The notes beneath the pieces are model-generated. The model was given only the letters and a program-made list of their open reading frames with translations, did not search any database and had not been told where the DNA came from. 64,000 nucleotides of DNA. It comes from Elephas maximus indicus. Taxonomy: Eukaryota > Chordata > Mammalia > Proboscidea > Elephantidae. The stretch lies in the NCBI RefSeq assembly GCF_024166365.1, contig NW_026060237.1, positions 2,790,001 through 2,854,000 of the forward strand, given 5' to 3'. Made by a program: the position numbers and the translations under genes. Shown here one piece after another: positions 45,130-57,328 of this stretch. The first letter of the stretch is position 1. Each line of letters starts with the position of its first letter.

Positions 45130-46690
45130 GAGAATTGGTGATTTTTTCCTTTCAGCTTGAGAAATGCGAAGTGTGTTCTCCTCTTTTGGTTTTCTAATTC
45201 CAGGTCGTTGCACATTTCATTATAATACTGAATTTGCCTTCTTGAGGTGTCCTTTAAAATCCTTTGTCCAGCTCTTTTACTTCATCCTTTTTTTCCATTC
45301 GCTTAGCTACACTACATAAGAGAGGTAGTTTCAGAGTTTCTTTTGACATTAAGTTCGGTCTTTTCTTTTCTGTGTTTTTAATAACTTTTACCTTTCTTCA
45401 TATATGATTTCCTTTATGTCTTTATACATTCATGTGGCCTTTGGTCATTAATACTGATTGTGTCAAATCTATCTTTGAAATGTTTATAAACTCAGGTGGG
45501 ATATACTCAAGGTCATTGCTTGGCTTTTGTGGACTTTCAAATTTTCTTTGGCTTCAACTTGAACTTACAAATGAGCCACTGATGATCTGTTGCACATTTG
45601 ATGTATAGTCTTGTTCTGACTGATGAATTTGAGATTTTCTGTCATCTCTTTCAACGGATGTAGTTGATTTCTTTCCTGCGTATTCCTCAGGTAAGGTCCA
45701 CTTTTGTATTCACAATTTATGTTGTTGAAAAATAGTATTTTCAATTAATAAGTCATTGGTTTTCACATTTCTACCATATGATCGCTGGCATCATTTCTAT
45801 CATTGAGGCCATACTTTCCAACTACTGATCTGTCTTTGTTTCCAATTTTCACATTCCAATCATCAGTAATTATGAATGCATCTTGATTTCAAGCTTGATC
45901 AATTTCAGAATGCGTAAGTTTGTAAGCATATTACATTTCTTCATCTTTGACATTAGTGCTTGGTTTCTAAAATTGAATAATAGTTGTATTAACTGGTATT
46001 CTTTGTAGGTGCATGGATATTATCCTATCACTGACAGCATTGTACTTCAGGATAACTCTTGAAATGTTCTTTTAGATGATGAACGTGACACCATTCCTCT
46101 TCAACTGGTCATTCCTGGCATAGTAGACAATATGTTTGATTCAGAATGGCCAATACCAATCCATTTCTGCTCATTAATGCCTAGGATATTGATCTTCATG
46201 AATTACATTTCATTTTTGGGAACTTTCAAATTTCCTAGACTTATATTTCATACATTCTACATACAGGCTCCTAATGGAGGTTTGCAGGCTTTTCTTCTCA
46301 TTTTGAGTCATGCCACATCAGCAAATGAAGATGTGGAAATTGCTACTCCATCTATATCATTAAATACAATTCTACTTTGAGGAACAACTTTTCCTCAATT
46401 GTTTTCTGAGTGCCTTGCAAACTGAGAGGCTCATCTTCTGGCATTATGTCAGAAAATGTTCTGCTGCTATTCATAAGGTTTTCACTGGCAATTTTTTTTT
46501 TTCAGGATTAGATTGCCAGATTCTTCTTTCTAGTCTGTCTTAGTCTGGAAGCTCAGCTGAAACCTGTCTGCCACAGGTGACCCTGCTGGTATGTGTAATA
46601 CTGGTGGCATAGCTTTCAGAACCAGAGAAACACACAAGCCACCAAGTGTATGACAAACCCACTGAAGACTGGTGGACTGGAGTAGGAAGG
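45130..46690 (-). mobile_element. Second RTE/BovB copy, endonuclease half
   Basis: Repeats the sequence of about 43600-45100 in the same orientation (for example ATTCAGAATGGCCAATACCA at 46138 against 44584). Only the 5' half of the element is present. It directly adjoins the near-full-length copy. Confidence 0.82.
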
Positions 46691-47105
46691 GTAGAGAACG
46701 TTATTTCCAAAATTACCACATGAAAATGTTCAAAGTCCAGTTTTCAACAAAAAGTTATGTGGTGTGCAAATAAAAAAAAAAAAGTTGAGACAATTGACAG
46801 GAATACAGAATCAACACAAACTGTCATTTGAGACACCCAGACAGGACTTAGTCAATAAAATCCTTAAATTAACTATTTTAAATCTGAACCCAGAGGCTTA
46901 AAAATAGATGAAGTACTAGTGAAGTGTCTCTGAAAACAGCCAAATAGAGTGTTCTGACAACCATTTCCTCCACTGAAGCAACTATTCAGCTGGCAAAAAT
47001 AATACTAAAAAAAAATAAGAACTCCGGCTTCTAAATAAATACAGAAATCAAGGGAGCTTTTAATGAAGAAAAGAAGTTGTAAAAGCTAGATGAGACAGTT
47101 TTGCT
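46691..47105 (+). mobile_element. Old L1M 5' region
   Basis: Sequence of the type upstream of ORF1 in old L1M (TTAACTATTTTAAATCTG, CAGTTTTCAACAAAA). A related stretch occurs at 48060-48240. Confidence 0.5.
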
Positions 47106-47107
47106 TC

Positions 47108-47285
47108 TGTTTACCTGCCTGTTGTTAGTTTTAGTTGTGATCGAGTTGACTTGACTCATGGCAACCCCAAAAACAATGGAAAAAACTGCTTCCCAGTCCT
47201 GTATCAGTCCCATGATAGATTCAGTCTTAGGCTATGGTAATCATGAGGTTTTCATTGGCTGATATTTTGAGATATATCACCAGGT
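47108..47285 (-). mobile_element. tRNA-Gly/RTE-tail SINE, 3' part
   Basis: Minus-strand copy of the 3' half of the SINE at 14037 (GTTGTTAGTTTTAGTTGTGA, CATGAGGTTTTCATTGGCTG). The tRNA-like head is absent. Confidence 0.75.
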
Positions 47286-47650
47286 ATTTTTTTCCATCTG
47301 CATACAACCCCCCACTCTCCATACTGGCAGCAGCCATGGTAATAGTGGTCCATATTCTTGGTGTGGGATGCTGAAGCCACGGGTTCAATATAGACTTTGT
47401 CCTAAAAAACAAGCTGTTAACATACAATATTACATGCCTAGTAGCACCCTGAGGAACCAATAAAGTGAATTTAGTTTGCCCGGCCCAGCACTCTCTGTGG
47501 CATCCAGGTGGCATCTGTACTAATCCTCTAAAAGCAGAAAATCTGTGGCAAAAGATGGCAGATGCAATGTGCAATATTCTAGAAGCCAAGAATTGAGGAG
47601 GCTTGGTACATGGTTCCTAAAGGGACATGCCATTGAGGTGCTACCAAGTG
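47286..47650. other. Unrecognised sequence, possible old LTR or retrocopy
   Basis: A 120-codon minus-strand frame (47227-47589) overlaps the adjacent SINE at one end and shows no known motif. The plus-strand word CAAGAATTGAGGAGGC and its surroundings do not let me assign a family. Confidence 0.35.
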
Positions 47651-48240
47651 CAAACTGCATTCCCAAGCTTTAATATAGTCTTTAAAAAAATAGAAGTAAA
47701 AAACCTGAGATGACACTAGATAGATAACTCTATCTATCCAACTTTTGGTATCCATGCAACAAGAGGTGAAGGCAACAGCAGAGTTTTAGGCAACAAGGTT
47801 TATGATTAGGAGAGCATTCCAGCCCAAAGACAACCTGCAAAAATTTTGCTTTCCTTTGCTTTACTATTTCATTCTATGAAGTTAAGGAAATTTCTCTCAG
47901 ATCACCAGCTAAACACAGAGACCACACATTGATCGTGCATGATAAAAAATACAGTAGTGGGGAAAATAATCTTGAAACATCACTTAAAATGGTAACTACA
48001 ATTTTAAACAAGCGACAATAGCAAACACTTGGGGGGGCAAAAAATTGATGAGCTAAATTAACTAATCATAGTATTCAGAACATCAAGTTTTCAACAAAAT
48101 GTTACAAACCCCATAGGGAAGTATGTATTTCACAGAAAAAGTACAAATAGAAATCATCTCTGAGGAAGTCTGGATTTACATACAGCCTTTAAGTATATTT
48201 TCAAGAAAGAAAAGGAAAACATGAGTACAGTTGATATCAG
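47651..48240 (+). mobile_element. Old L1M 5' region, interrupted by a retropseudogene
   Basis: L1M-type sequence (CATCAAGTTTTCAACAAAATG near 48082). It continues as L1M ORF1-like sequence after the pseudogene at 49332. A perfect GATAGATA/TATCTATC hairpin is at about 47720-47739. Confidence 0.55.
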
Positions 48241-48249
48241 TAAGAGATA
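48241..48249 (+). repeat. Target-site duplication, left copy (HNRNPH1 retrocopy)
   Basis: TAAGAGATA; the right copy is at 49323-49331. Confidence 0.75.
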
Positions 48250-49322
48250 GAGATTTTTATTCCCAGCCATGACAACCTAGTCTTTGAAGTCTTATTTTAA
48301 TGATAGGCCCTGTATGAGACGATGGTGTTGGGCACTGAAGGTGGAGAGGGATTCATGGTAAAGGTCCGGGGTGTGCCCTGGTCTTGCTCAGCCAAAGAAC
48401 AGCAGCATTTTTGTTCCTGCAAATCAGCCTGGTTGTGATGGCCCAGCTAGCCAGCAGCTGAGGGGTAGTTATGGAGGCAGGTATGGCAGTCAGAGCGGCA
48501 TGAGTGGATATGACCAAGTTTTACAGGAAACTTCCAGTGACTTTCAGTCAACATTGCACATGTAGCCAAGGAGCAATGAATGGCAGCGACTACAGTAGTG
48601 GAAGCTGTGCATCTATGGCAGTGAACAGAATGGGAGGGATGTGTACCATGTCCATGATGAGTGGTGGATAGGGAATGTAATCCTGATCACTGACTCTTGG
48701 TGAACACTTTCTTTAAGAAAAAGGAAAACTAAAACTCTGAAGTTTAACCGTTTTGCATTTCATGCTTGTGACTTATGCTTTCCCTAAGTAGAAATCAGGT
48801 TTGTTTTAAAACAATTTCAGGTTCAGTGTTTTGAACATGAAACACTCACTGAGGTGTAACAACAAAGCTTGAGTAAACTATAACTGTCAACAATTTTCAG
48901 CTTTTCTTCAGTTAGCTGTAGGATGTACTTAAGCAGGAAGCTATTTAGGTTAAAGCAGTTCAGTTCCCTTAAATGATGTCTTATACCACATTACCACTGA
49001 ACACTGAATGCATGATGAAATACTTGCTTTTTGGTAAAACTCAAATGTATGAGTTGTGTTTGTAATTAAAGGGGAAACATTCGGCATGTTTGTTAATTCT
49101 AGTCCCATTTAATAACTTGAAATGTATGTACGTTTAAGCTTCTTTTTAAGTTAATGGGGAAAATGAGACACAATACCAATACTTTAGGATTGTGGCCTTG
49201 ATGTTTGTATGAAACTCTGAGGCATTAATTTAAAACTTTCATTGTGATTTCCCTTTAGATGTATTGTGCTAAGTGAAACTTGTCAAATAAATCTTCCTTT
49301 TAAAAACTGCAAAAGAAAATAA
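48250..49322 (+). pseudogene. HNRNPH1: Processed pseudogene of HNRNPH1 with large internal deletion
   Basis: A retrocopy of the mRNA for heterogeneous nuclear ribonucleoprotein H1, an RNA-binding splicing factor with three qRRM domains. The start is recognisable at 48322 ([20 protein letters not shown]). After about 30 codons the sequence jumps near 48413-48420 to the C-terminal Gly/Ser-rich tail, read in another frame (GPASQQL...[10 protein letters not shown]...SSDFQS). About 380 codons, with nearly all of the qRRMs, are missing. A long 3' UTR follows with AATAAA at 49286-49291 and a short A-rich tail. A 9-bp target duplication TAAGAGATA flanks it (48241-48249 and 49323-49331), typical of L1-driven retroposition. 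Not functional. HNRNPH2 is a possible but less likely parent, because the 3' UTR fits H1. Confidence 0.88.
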
Positions 49323-49519
49323 TAAGAGATAAAAAGTCTAAAAATGAACTAGATTGATATTCTGCATATTAAAAGCACAATAGCTAAAATGAAAAATTCA
49401 CTGGAGGATGTTACTTAGCAGGTTTTAGCAGGCAGGAGAACTGGAAAACTTAGAGGTACGATAATTGACATCACCACTCAGACAAGCAGAAAAAAAAAAG
49501 AGTACGTAAAAATGAATAG
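49323..49519 (+). mobile_element. Old L1M ORF1 fragment
   Basis: Contains AAATGAAAAATTCACTGGAGG, typical of the L1M ORF1 coiled-coil part. It continues after the next insertion at 49936. Confidence 0.7.
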
Positions 49520-49935
49520 AGTCTCTTATTCTCATAAAAAGACCAGACTTAATGGTCTGACTGAGACTGGAAGGACCCCGGTGGTCATGGTCCCCAGACC
49601 TTCTGTTGGTCCAGGATAGGAACCATTCCCAAAGCCAACTCTTCGACATGGATTGGACTGGATAACAGGTTGGAGAGGGATGCTTGTGAGGAGTGAGCTT
49701 CTTCCATCAGGTGGACACTTGAGACTATGTTGGCATCTGCTCCCTGGAGGGGGTAGAGAGGCCTAGAAGCTGGCAAAACGGACACAAAAAGAGAGTGTAG
49801 AGGGAAGGAGCTGGCTTTCTTATTAGGAGGAAAGTAATTGGGAGTATGTAGCAAGGTGTATATAAGTTTTTGTGTGATAGACTGACTTGATTTGTAAACT
49901 TTCACTTAAAGCACAGTAAAAATTTTAAAAAAATG
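49520..49935 (+). mobile_element. L1 3' UTR, type beta (5'-truncated insertion)
   Basis: Plus-strand 3' UTR like 22106-22705, ending ACTTTCACTTAAAGCACAGT and an A-rich tail. Flanks AATGAATAGAGTCT and AATGAAGAGTCT look like a diverged target duplication within old L1M. Confidence 0.85.
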
Positions 49936-50111
49936 AAGAGTCTGGTGGACCAGTGAGACATCATTATGCATACTAATGTATGCCGTATTATTGGTCTACA
50001 AAAAGGAGAGATATAGGCAAACAGATTACCTAAGGAGATTCTGATCTGAAGGAATTATGGCTTAATACTCCCCAGATTTGAGGAAATACATTGACCTACA
50101 CATATAACAGT
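49936..50111 (+). mobile_element. Old L1M ORF1 continuation
   Basis: ORF1-like sequence between the L1 3' UTR insertion and an AfroSINE. Confidence 0.55.
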
Positions 50112-50299
50112 AAAACAAACTGTTAAATACTTGATTACTAGCTGAAAGGTGGGTGGTTCAAACCCACCTTGAGGCACCTCAGAAGAGAAACCTGGGGTTC
50201 TCCTTCCAAAAGGTCACAGCCCTGGAAATCCTATGGAGCAGTTCTACTTTGCACACATGTGGTCTCATGACTCAGAATCAAGTTGATGGGATCTAGTAA
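50112..50299 (+). mobile_element. AfroSINE (long variant)
   Basis: Contains GGTGGGTGGTTCAAACCCAC (B-box region), the inner block CACCTCAGAAGAGAAACC and the end ACTCAGAATCAAGTTGATGG. Confidence 0.82.
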
Positions 50300-50894
50300 A
50301 ACAAAAATAATGATATATGCAAAAACCTCAGTGGACTGTAAATAAGAAAACCTTAAAGACAACCACACTCAGACATGCTATGATAGAACAACTGAAAGCA
50401 AATATTGGAGAGATAATCTTGAACGTAATGAGAGAAGTCAAGCATCACACAAAAATGACCCTCAATAAGGTATTTTATCAGATATCATGGATATTAGAAC
50501 AAGTACAACCTCATTTTTAAAGTGCTAAAAAAAACAAATATTCAATAACTAATTTTAAACTGGTAACACTAACCTTACAAAACTGAGGAAAAATTAAGAC
50601 AATTACAGATAAATAAAAGCTGAGATAATTCATTACTAGATCTGCTCTACAAAAAAAATGCTAAACGGAGTTCCTCAGGCTGAATTGAAAGCATGCTTGA
50701 TGATAAATTAAAGCCATACCAAAAAATGGGTAAATATAACAATATAGATAAATATAAAAGACTTTTGGGATGTCAGCATTACCTCTATGGTTTAATGTAG
50801 TTTAAGAAGTAAATGAATACATAAATAATTATAAACCTATATTAGTTGGCATACAATATAGGAAGATGTAATTTCTAACAACAGGAAGGGGATC
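50300..50894 (+). mobile_element. Old L1M ORF1 C-terminal part and spacer
   Basis: Decayed L1M sequence, AT-rich, with no usable frame (for example GATCTGCTCTACAAAAAAAA near 50640). Confidence 0.55.
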
Positions 50895-52107
50895 TGTCAT
50901 ATATTAATATAGTTATGTATGTCATATGGGTTCTCCACTCTGTTCCATTGGTCAGTCTATCTGTAGTTGTACCAGTACCAGACTGTTTTAATTACTGTAG
51001 CTGTATAGTAGGTTCTGAGGTCAGGTAGTGCTCCTATTTTATTCTTCTTCAGTAGTGCTTTACTTATACGGGGCATCTTCTGTTTCCACATAAAGTTAGT
51101 GGTAAGTTTTTCCTTCTCTTTACAGAATGTTTTTGGTATTTGGATGGGGGTTGCATTGTATTTGTAAATCAATTTGGGTAGAATTGTCGTTTTCACAATG
51201 GTGGGTCTACCTATGCATGAGGATGCTATGTTTTTCCATTTATGTAGATCTCTCTTGTATTCTTGCAGTAGTGTTTTGTAGTTTTCTTTGAATAGGCCTT
51301 TTACATTCCTGGTTAGATTTATTCCCAAGTATTTTATTTTTTTTAGGGGCTATTATAAATGGTATTGTTTTCCTGATTCCCTTTTCATCGTTGTCTTTAT
51401 TAGTGAATAGAAATCCAACTGATTTTTGTATGTTGATCTTGTATCCTGCTACTCTGCTGAATCTATTAGTTCCAGTAGTTTTCTCATGGAGCCTTTTGGA
51501 TGTTCTAAAATAGTATCATATCACCTGGGAATAAGGAGAGTTTAACTTCTTCAATACCACTTTGGATGCCCTTTATTTCTGTTTCTTGGCTCGTTGGTCT
51601 AGCTAAGACTTCCAACACAATGTTAAATAGGAGTGGTAATAAAGGGCATCCTTGTCTTGTTCCTGTTCTCAAGGGGAATGTTTTCAACCTCTCTCCATTG
51701 GGAACGATGTTGGACATTCATTTTGCATAGATGCCCGTTATTATGTTGAGAAATTTTATTTCTATTCCTATTTTATTGACAATTTTTATCAGGAATGTAT
51801 GTTGGACTTTGTTGAGTGCTTTTTCTGTGTCGATTGAGATCATGTGATTCTTTCCTTTTATGTATGTGGTGGGTTATATTGGTTGGTTTTCTAATGTTGA
51901 ACTATCCTTGCATACTTGGAATGAATCCTACTTGGTCAGGGTGTATTATTTTTTTGATATGATGCTGAAATCTATTGGATAGAATTTTGTTGAGAATTTT
52001 TACATCTATATTCATGAGAGACATTGTTCTGTAAATTTCTTTTTTTGTGGCGTCTTTGCCTGGTTTTGCTATCAGGGTTATGCTGGCTTCAAAGAATGAA
52101 TTTGGGG
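50895..52107 (-). mobile_element. L1 ORF2 fragment (reverse transcriptase), 5' side cut by the next L1
   Basis: Minus-strand ORF2 from about the thumb region back through RT. Open pieces at 51505-51717 ([20 protein letters not shown]) and 50957-51328. A full-length plus-strand L1 begins directly at 52108. Confidence 0.88.
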
Positions 52108-53650
52108 AGAGGGAGCCAAGATGGCTGACTAGGTAGACGCTACCTCAGATCCCTCTTGCAACAAAGACTCGGAAAAACAAGTGAATCGATCACATACATG
52201 ACAATCTAAGAACCCTGAACAACAAACACAGATTTAAAGAGTTGACCTGAGTAACAGAGATGGAGAATGAACAACTACGGGGAAGCAGCGACTGTTTTCA
52301 GAGCCTGGAGCCAGCGTCCCAGTCAGGTAACCTTGGCGCCGGGCTTAGGACTGGGCGCAGGGGAGCTGAACACTACACCTTGTGATGGCGCAAACACGGG
52401 GCACAGCCCTAACCCCCTGAACTGACCCCAGGAGGGGGCCCAGCCAGTCCACGCAGGCGGACTGGCGACGTGGCTGGTGGGAGGAAAAGTCCCTGGGAGG
52501 CAGCGACTGGTTTTGGGGCTGGGAGGGCAGCGTCCCAGCCAGGGAACCTTGACGCTGGGCTTTGGACTGGCAGCGGAGGAACTGACTGAGGCTTCTGTGA
52601 GCCAGACCCTCGGGGACAATATCTACCCAGCCAGCACACAGGCGACACGCCCCTTGGGAATCTCAGATAAAATAGTCATCCCAAGCAAGATAAGCAACTT
52701 TGTCTATGTTCCAGGGTGATACTCTCTCCTGTTTTTATGAACCCTCCCCTCCCCTTCCCAGGCGGCTTCACTAACATTGGAATTTCCTGAGCCAGAGGGA
52801 GAACGACTCCGCGGCTTTTCTTTTCCCTTTTTTTTTTTTTTTTTTGGTCTTTTCCTAACCCATTCTTCCAGCCTGAGAGCATCAACCACAAAAAACCCAG
52901 GGACCAAAAATCCTTCCCTAATTGGACTAAAAACACAGAACCAGCTCCAGCCAAGCATATGTGATCCATATCTCGGGCTTTCATCCCTACAGGGAACAAG
53001 GTGGCTATTATAATGCAAAGGCATTTCTGACAGGGATCTGACTGCATTTTTTTAGTGGGTTTACTGGAAAAACAAGTTTCCCAGGTCTGATATCTCTGCC
53101 TATTCAACAGAGCTCTAACTGACCCACAATAGGGAACTGAGGGCTGAAGTTCCCCCCAGACCACATAGCCTCCTGCCTTAGGGGTCTAAGGAGGGTGACA
53201 CCTACCAATCTGTAGAGGTACTTGCATTGGGGGCCTAAGGTACAGCTGCAGAGCCCTACCACCAAGGTGCTTTAGAATTAGAGACACACCTACCTCACTG
53301 ACACTTGGGGGAAGCCTGTCAGCATCCTGCCCCCTCTGGAGTGTGAACCCCAGCTGCTACTAGAATCTGGTGCACACAACTATTACCACTACTTCTCAAG
53401 GTGGATAGATGATAGGGTGCATCACACACTTGATGACCCAAAATCAGATTCTACTCAAGAATAGTGAATGGGCTCAGGCATATATATCTGGTAATAGCCC
53501 AAACCAGCTGGTAATAGGTCATAAGTAAGTCAAGGGCTACAACAATCAAGACAGCACAATCTAGTAGCCCATCCACGTATACTGAAAGAAAACAAAACAA
53601 GATAAGACTCAGTAAGCAAATATAGAATAAATCACTACAATATCTTAGTG
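52108..53650 (+). promoter_or_regulatory. 5' UTR/promoter of L1 copy 1
   Basis: GC-rich. Contains one complete monomer-like unit plus partial flanking pieces of the unit described for copy 2 (GGGAGGCAGCGACTGG at about 52496). A YY1-type motif lies at the very start. A T run lies at about 52830-52845. Confidence 0.7.
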
Positions 53651-54673
53651 ATGGCTCGGAGACAGCAGTCAATGTCAAACCACATAAAGAAGCAGACCAT
53701 GACAGCTTCTCCAACCCCCCAAACAAAAGAATCAAAATCTTTCCCAAATGAAGATACAATCCTGGAATTATCAGATACAGAATATAAAAAACTAATTTAC
53801 AGAATGCTTCAAGACATGAGGGATGACCTCAGAAATGAAATAAGGCAATCTGCAGAAAAAGCCAAGGAACACACTGATAAAACAGTTGAAAAACTCAAAA
53901 AGATTATTCAAGAACATAGTGGAAAAATTAATAAGTTGCAAGAATCCATAGAGAGACAGCATTCAGAAATCCAAAAGATTAACAATAAAATTACAGAATT
54001 AGACAATGCAATAGGAAGTCAGAGGAGCAGACTCGAGGAATTAGAATGCAGAGTGGGAAATCTGGAGGACAAGGGAATTAACACCAACATAGGTGAAAAA
54101 AAATCAGATAAAAGAATTAAAAAAAACGGAGAAACCCTAAGAATCATGTGGGACTGTATCAAGAAGGATAACTTGCGTGTGATTGGAGTCCCAGAACAGG
54201 GAGGGCAGAAAATACAGAGAGAATAGTTGAAGATCTGCTGACCGAAAACTTCCCTGACATCATGAAAGACTAAAGGATATCTATCCAAGATGCTCATCGA
54301 ACCCCATTTAAGATTGATCCAAAAAGAAAATCACCAGGACATTATCATCAAACTTGCCAAAACCAAAGATAAAGAGAAAATTTTAAAAGCAGCCAGGTAT
54401 AAAAGAAAGGTCTCCTACAAGGGAAAATCAAAAAGAGTAAGTTCAGACTATGCAGCATAAACCATGCAGGCAAGAAGGCAATGGGATGACATATACAGAA
54501 CACTGAAGGAGAAAAACTGCCAGCCAAGGATCATATATCCAGCAAAACTCTCTCTGAAATATGAAGACAAAATTAAGATATTTACAGATAAACACAAGCT
54601 TGGAGAATTTGCAAAAACCAAACTAAAGCTACGAGAAATACTAAAGGAAATTGTTTGGTCAGAAAACCAGTAA
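53651..54673 (+). pseudogene. L1 ORF1, copy 1 (frameshifted)
   Basis: RNA-binding ORF1 protein of L1. The coiled-coil region is at about residues 40-140, followed by the RRM-like and C-terminal domains. Open from 53651 to 54226, ending near VPEQGGQ, where a G-rich run is shorter than in copy 2. The last part is open in another frame to 54673 (QARRQWDDIYRTLKEKN). Further small breaks lie between these parts. No intact protein. Confidence 0.85.
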
Positions 54674-55126
54674 TATCAGATGCCAGCACAAGACAAGGTC
54701 ACAGAACAGAACATCCTGATATCAATTCAAATAGGGAAATCACAAAAATGAATTAAGATTAATTAAAAAAAAAATGGTCAAAACAGGGAATCATTGAAGT
54801 CGTTATGTAAAAGATCACAATAATCAAAAAGAGGGACTAAATACAGGTGGCATAGAACTGCCATATGCAGAGGGATACAAGGCGATATAGAACAATACAA
54901 GTTCGGGTTTACTTAGAAAAATAGGGGTAAATATTAAGGTAACCACAAAGAGGTATAACAACGCCATAACTCAAAATAAAAACCAAGGAAAACATAACGA
55001 CTCAGCAAACATAAAGTCAAATACTATGAAAATGAGGATCACACAATTTACAAAGAAAAACATCTCAGCAGAAAAAAGTAAGTGGAAATATGAAATTGAC
55101 ACCACCACACATAAAAAGGCATCAAA

Positions 55127-57328
55127 ATGACAACACTAAACACTTACTTATCTATAATTACGCTGAAGGTAAATGGACTAAATGGACCAATAAAGAGACA
55201 GAGAGTCTCAGACTGGATAAAGAAACACGATCCATCTCTATGCCGCCTACAAGAGACACACCTTAGACTTAGAGACACAAACTAAAACTCAAAGGATGGA
55301 AAAAAATATATCAAGCAAACAATAAGCAAAAAAGAAGAGGAGTAGCAATATTAATTTCTGACAAAATAGACTTTAAAGTTAAATCCACCACAAAGGATAA
55401 AGAAGGACACTACATAATGATAAAAGGGACAATTGACCAGGAAGATATAACCATATTAAATATTTATGCACCCAGTGACAGGGCTGCAAGACACATAAAA
55501 CAAATTTTAACAGAACTGAAAAGTGAGATAGACACCTCCACAATTCTAGTAGGAGACTTCAACACACCACTTTCGGAGAAGGACAGGACATCCAGTAAGA
55601 AGCTCAGTAGAGACACGGAAGAACTAATTACAACAATCAACCAACTTGACCTCATTGACTTATACAGAACTCTCCACCCAACTGCTGCAAAGCATACTTT
55701 TTTTTCTAGCGCACATGGAACATTCTCTAGAATAGACCACATATTAGGTCATAAAACAAACCTTTGCAGAGTCCAAAACATCGAAATATTACAAATCATC
55801 TTCTCAGACCACAAGGCTATAAAAGTGGAAATCAATAACAGAAAAATTAGGGAAAAGAAATCAAATACTTGGAAACTGAACAATATCCTCCTGAAAAAAG
55901 ACTGGGTTATAGAAGACATCAAGGAGGGAATAAGGAAATTCATAGAAAGCAACGAGAATGAAAATACTTCCTATCAAAACCTCTGAGACACAGCAAAAGA
56001 AGTGCTCAGAGGCCAATTTATATCGATAAATGCACATATACAAAAAGAAGAAAGAGCCAAAATCAGAGAACTGTCCCTACAACTTGAACAAATAGAAAGT
56101 GAGCAACAAAAGAATGCATCAGGCACCAGAAGAAAACAAATAATAAAAATTAGAGCTGAACTAAATGAATTAGAGAACAGAAAAACAATTGAAAGAATTA
56201 ACAAAACCAAAAGCTGGTTCTTTGACAAAATTGATAAACCATTGGCTAGACTGACTAAAGAAATACAGGAAAGGAAACAAATAACCCGAATAAGAAACGA
56301 GAAGGGCCACATCACAACAGACCCAACTGAAATTAAAACAGTCATATCAGATTATTACAAAAAATTATACTCTATCAAATTTGCAAACCTAGAAGAAATG
56401 GATGAATTCCTGGAAAAAAACTACCTACCTAAACTAACACTATCAGAAGTAGAACAACTAAATAGACCCATAACAAAAAAAACCAGATTGAAACGGTAAT
56501 CAAAAAACTCCCAACAAAAAAGAGCCCTGGCCCGGATGGCTATACTGCAGAGTTCTACCAAACTTTCAGAGAAGAGTTAACACCACTACTACTAAAGGTA
56601 TTTCAAAGCATAGAAAATGATGGAATACTACCTAACACATTCTATGAAGCCACCACCTCCCTGATACCAAAACCAGGTAAAGACATCACAAAAAAAGAAA
56701 ATTACAGACCTATATCCCTCATGAACATAGATGCAAAAATCCTCAACAAAATTCTAGCCAATAGAATTCAACGATATATCCAAAAAATAATTCACCATGA
56801 CCAAGTGGGATTTACACCAGGTATGCAAGGCTGGTTTAATATTAGAAAAACTATTAATGTAACCCACCATATAAATAAAACAAAAGACAAAAACCACATG
56901 ATCTTATCAATTGATGCAGAAAAGGCATTTGACAAAGTCCAACACCCATTTATGATAAAACCTCTCAGCAAAATAGGAATTGAAGGAAAATTCCTCAACA
57001 TAATAAAGGGCATCTATACAAAGCCAACACCCAACATCACTCTAAATGGAGGGAGCCTGAAAACATTTCCCTTGAGAACAGGAAGCACACAAGAATGCCC
57101 TTTATCACCACTCTTATTCAACATTGTGCTAGAAGTCCTAGCCAGAGCAATTAGGCTAGACAAAGAAATAAAGGGCATCTGGATTGACAAGGAGGAAGTA
57201 AAATTATCTCTATTTGCAGATGACATGATCTTATACACAGAAAACCCTAAGGAATCCTCCAGAAAACTACTGAAACTAATAGAAGAGTTTGGCAAAGTCT
57301 CAGGTTATAAGATAAACATACAAAAATC
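55127..57328 (+). pseudogene. L1 ORF2, copy 1 (broken and interrupted)
   Basis: Endonuclease motifs are seen in 55417-55986 ([34 protein letters not shown]). The tryptophan codon of the copy-2 word NLWDTAK is TGA here (55984-55986). Later frames at 56002-56499 and 56721-57353 carry RT segments with [15 protein letters not shown] and [14 protein letters not shown]. Copy 2 interrupts it soon after the ADD motif. Confidence 0.9.

Larger units (their letters stand above)
52108..57328 (+). mobile_element. Young full-length-start L1, copy 1, cut by copy 2
   Basis: Begins at the L1 5' end with GAGCCAAGATGGCTGACTAG (YY1-type AAGATGGC). 5' UTR about 52108-53650, ORF1 53651-54673, spacer, ORF2 from ATG 55127 into RT. 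At 57329 it is interrupted by copy 2 in the same orientation. The rest of ORF2 and its 3' end should lie beyond the right edge of the window. Confidence 0.93.

Noticed and set aside
47227-47589. A 120-codon minus-strand frame
   Set aside because: It overlaps a SINE at one end and has no recognisable domain.
52323-53164. Several minus-strand frames of 80-162 codons
   Set aside because: They lie antisense in the GC-rich 5' UTR of L1 copy 1; related frames recur in the copy 2 5' UTR.
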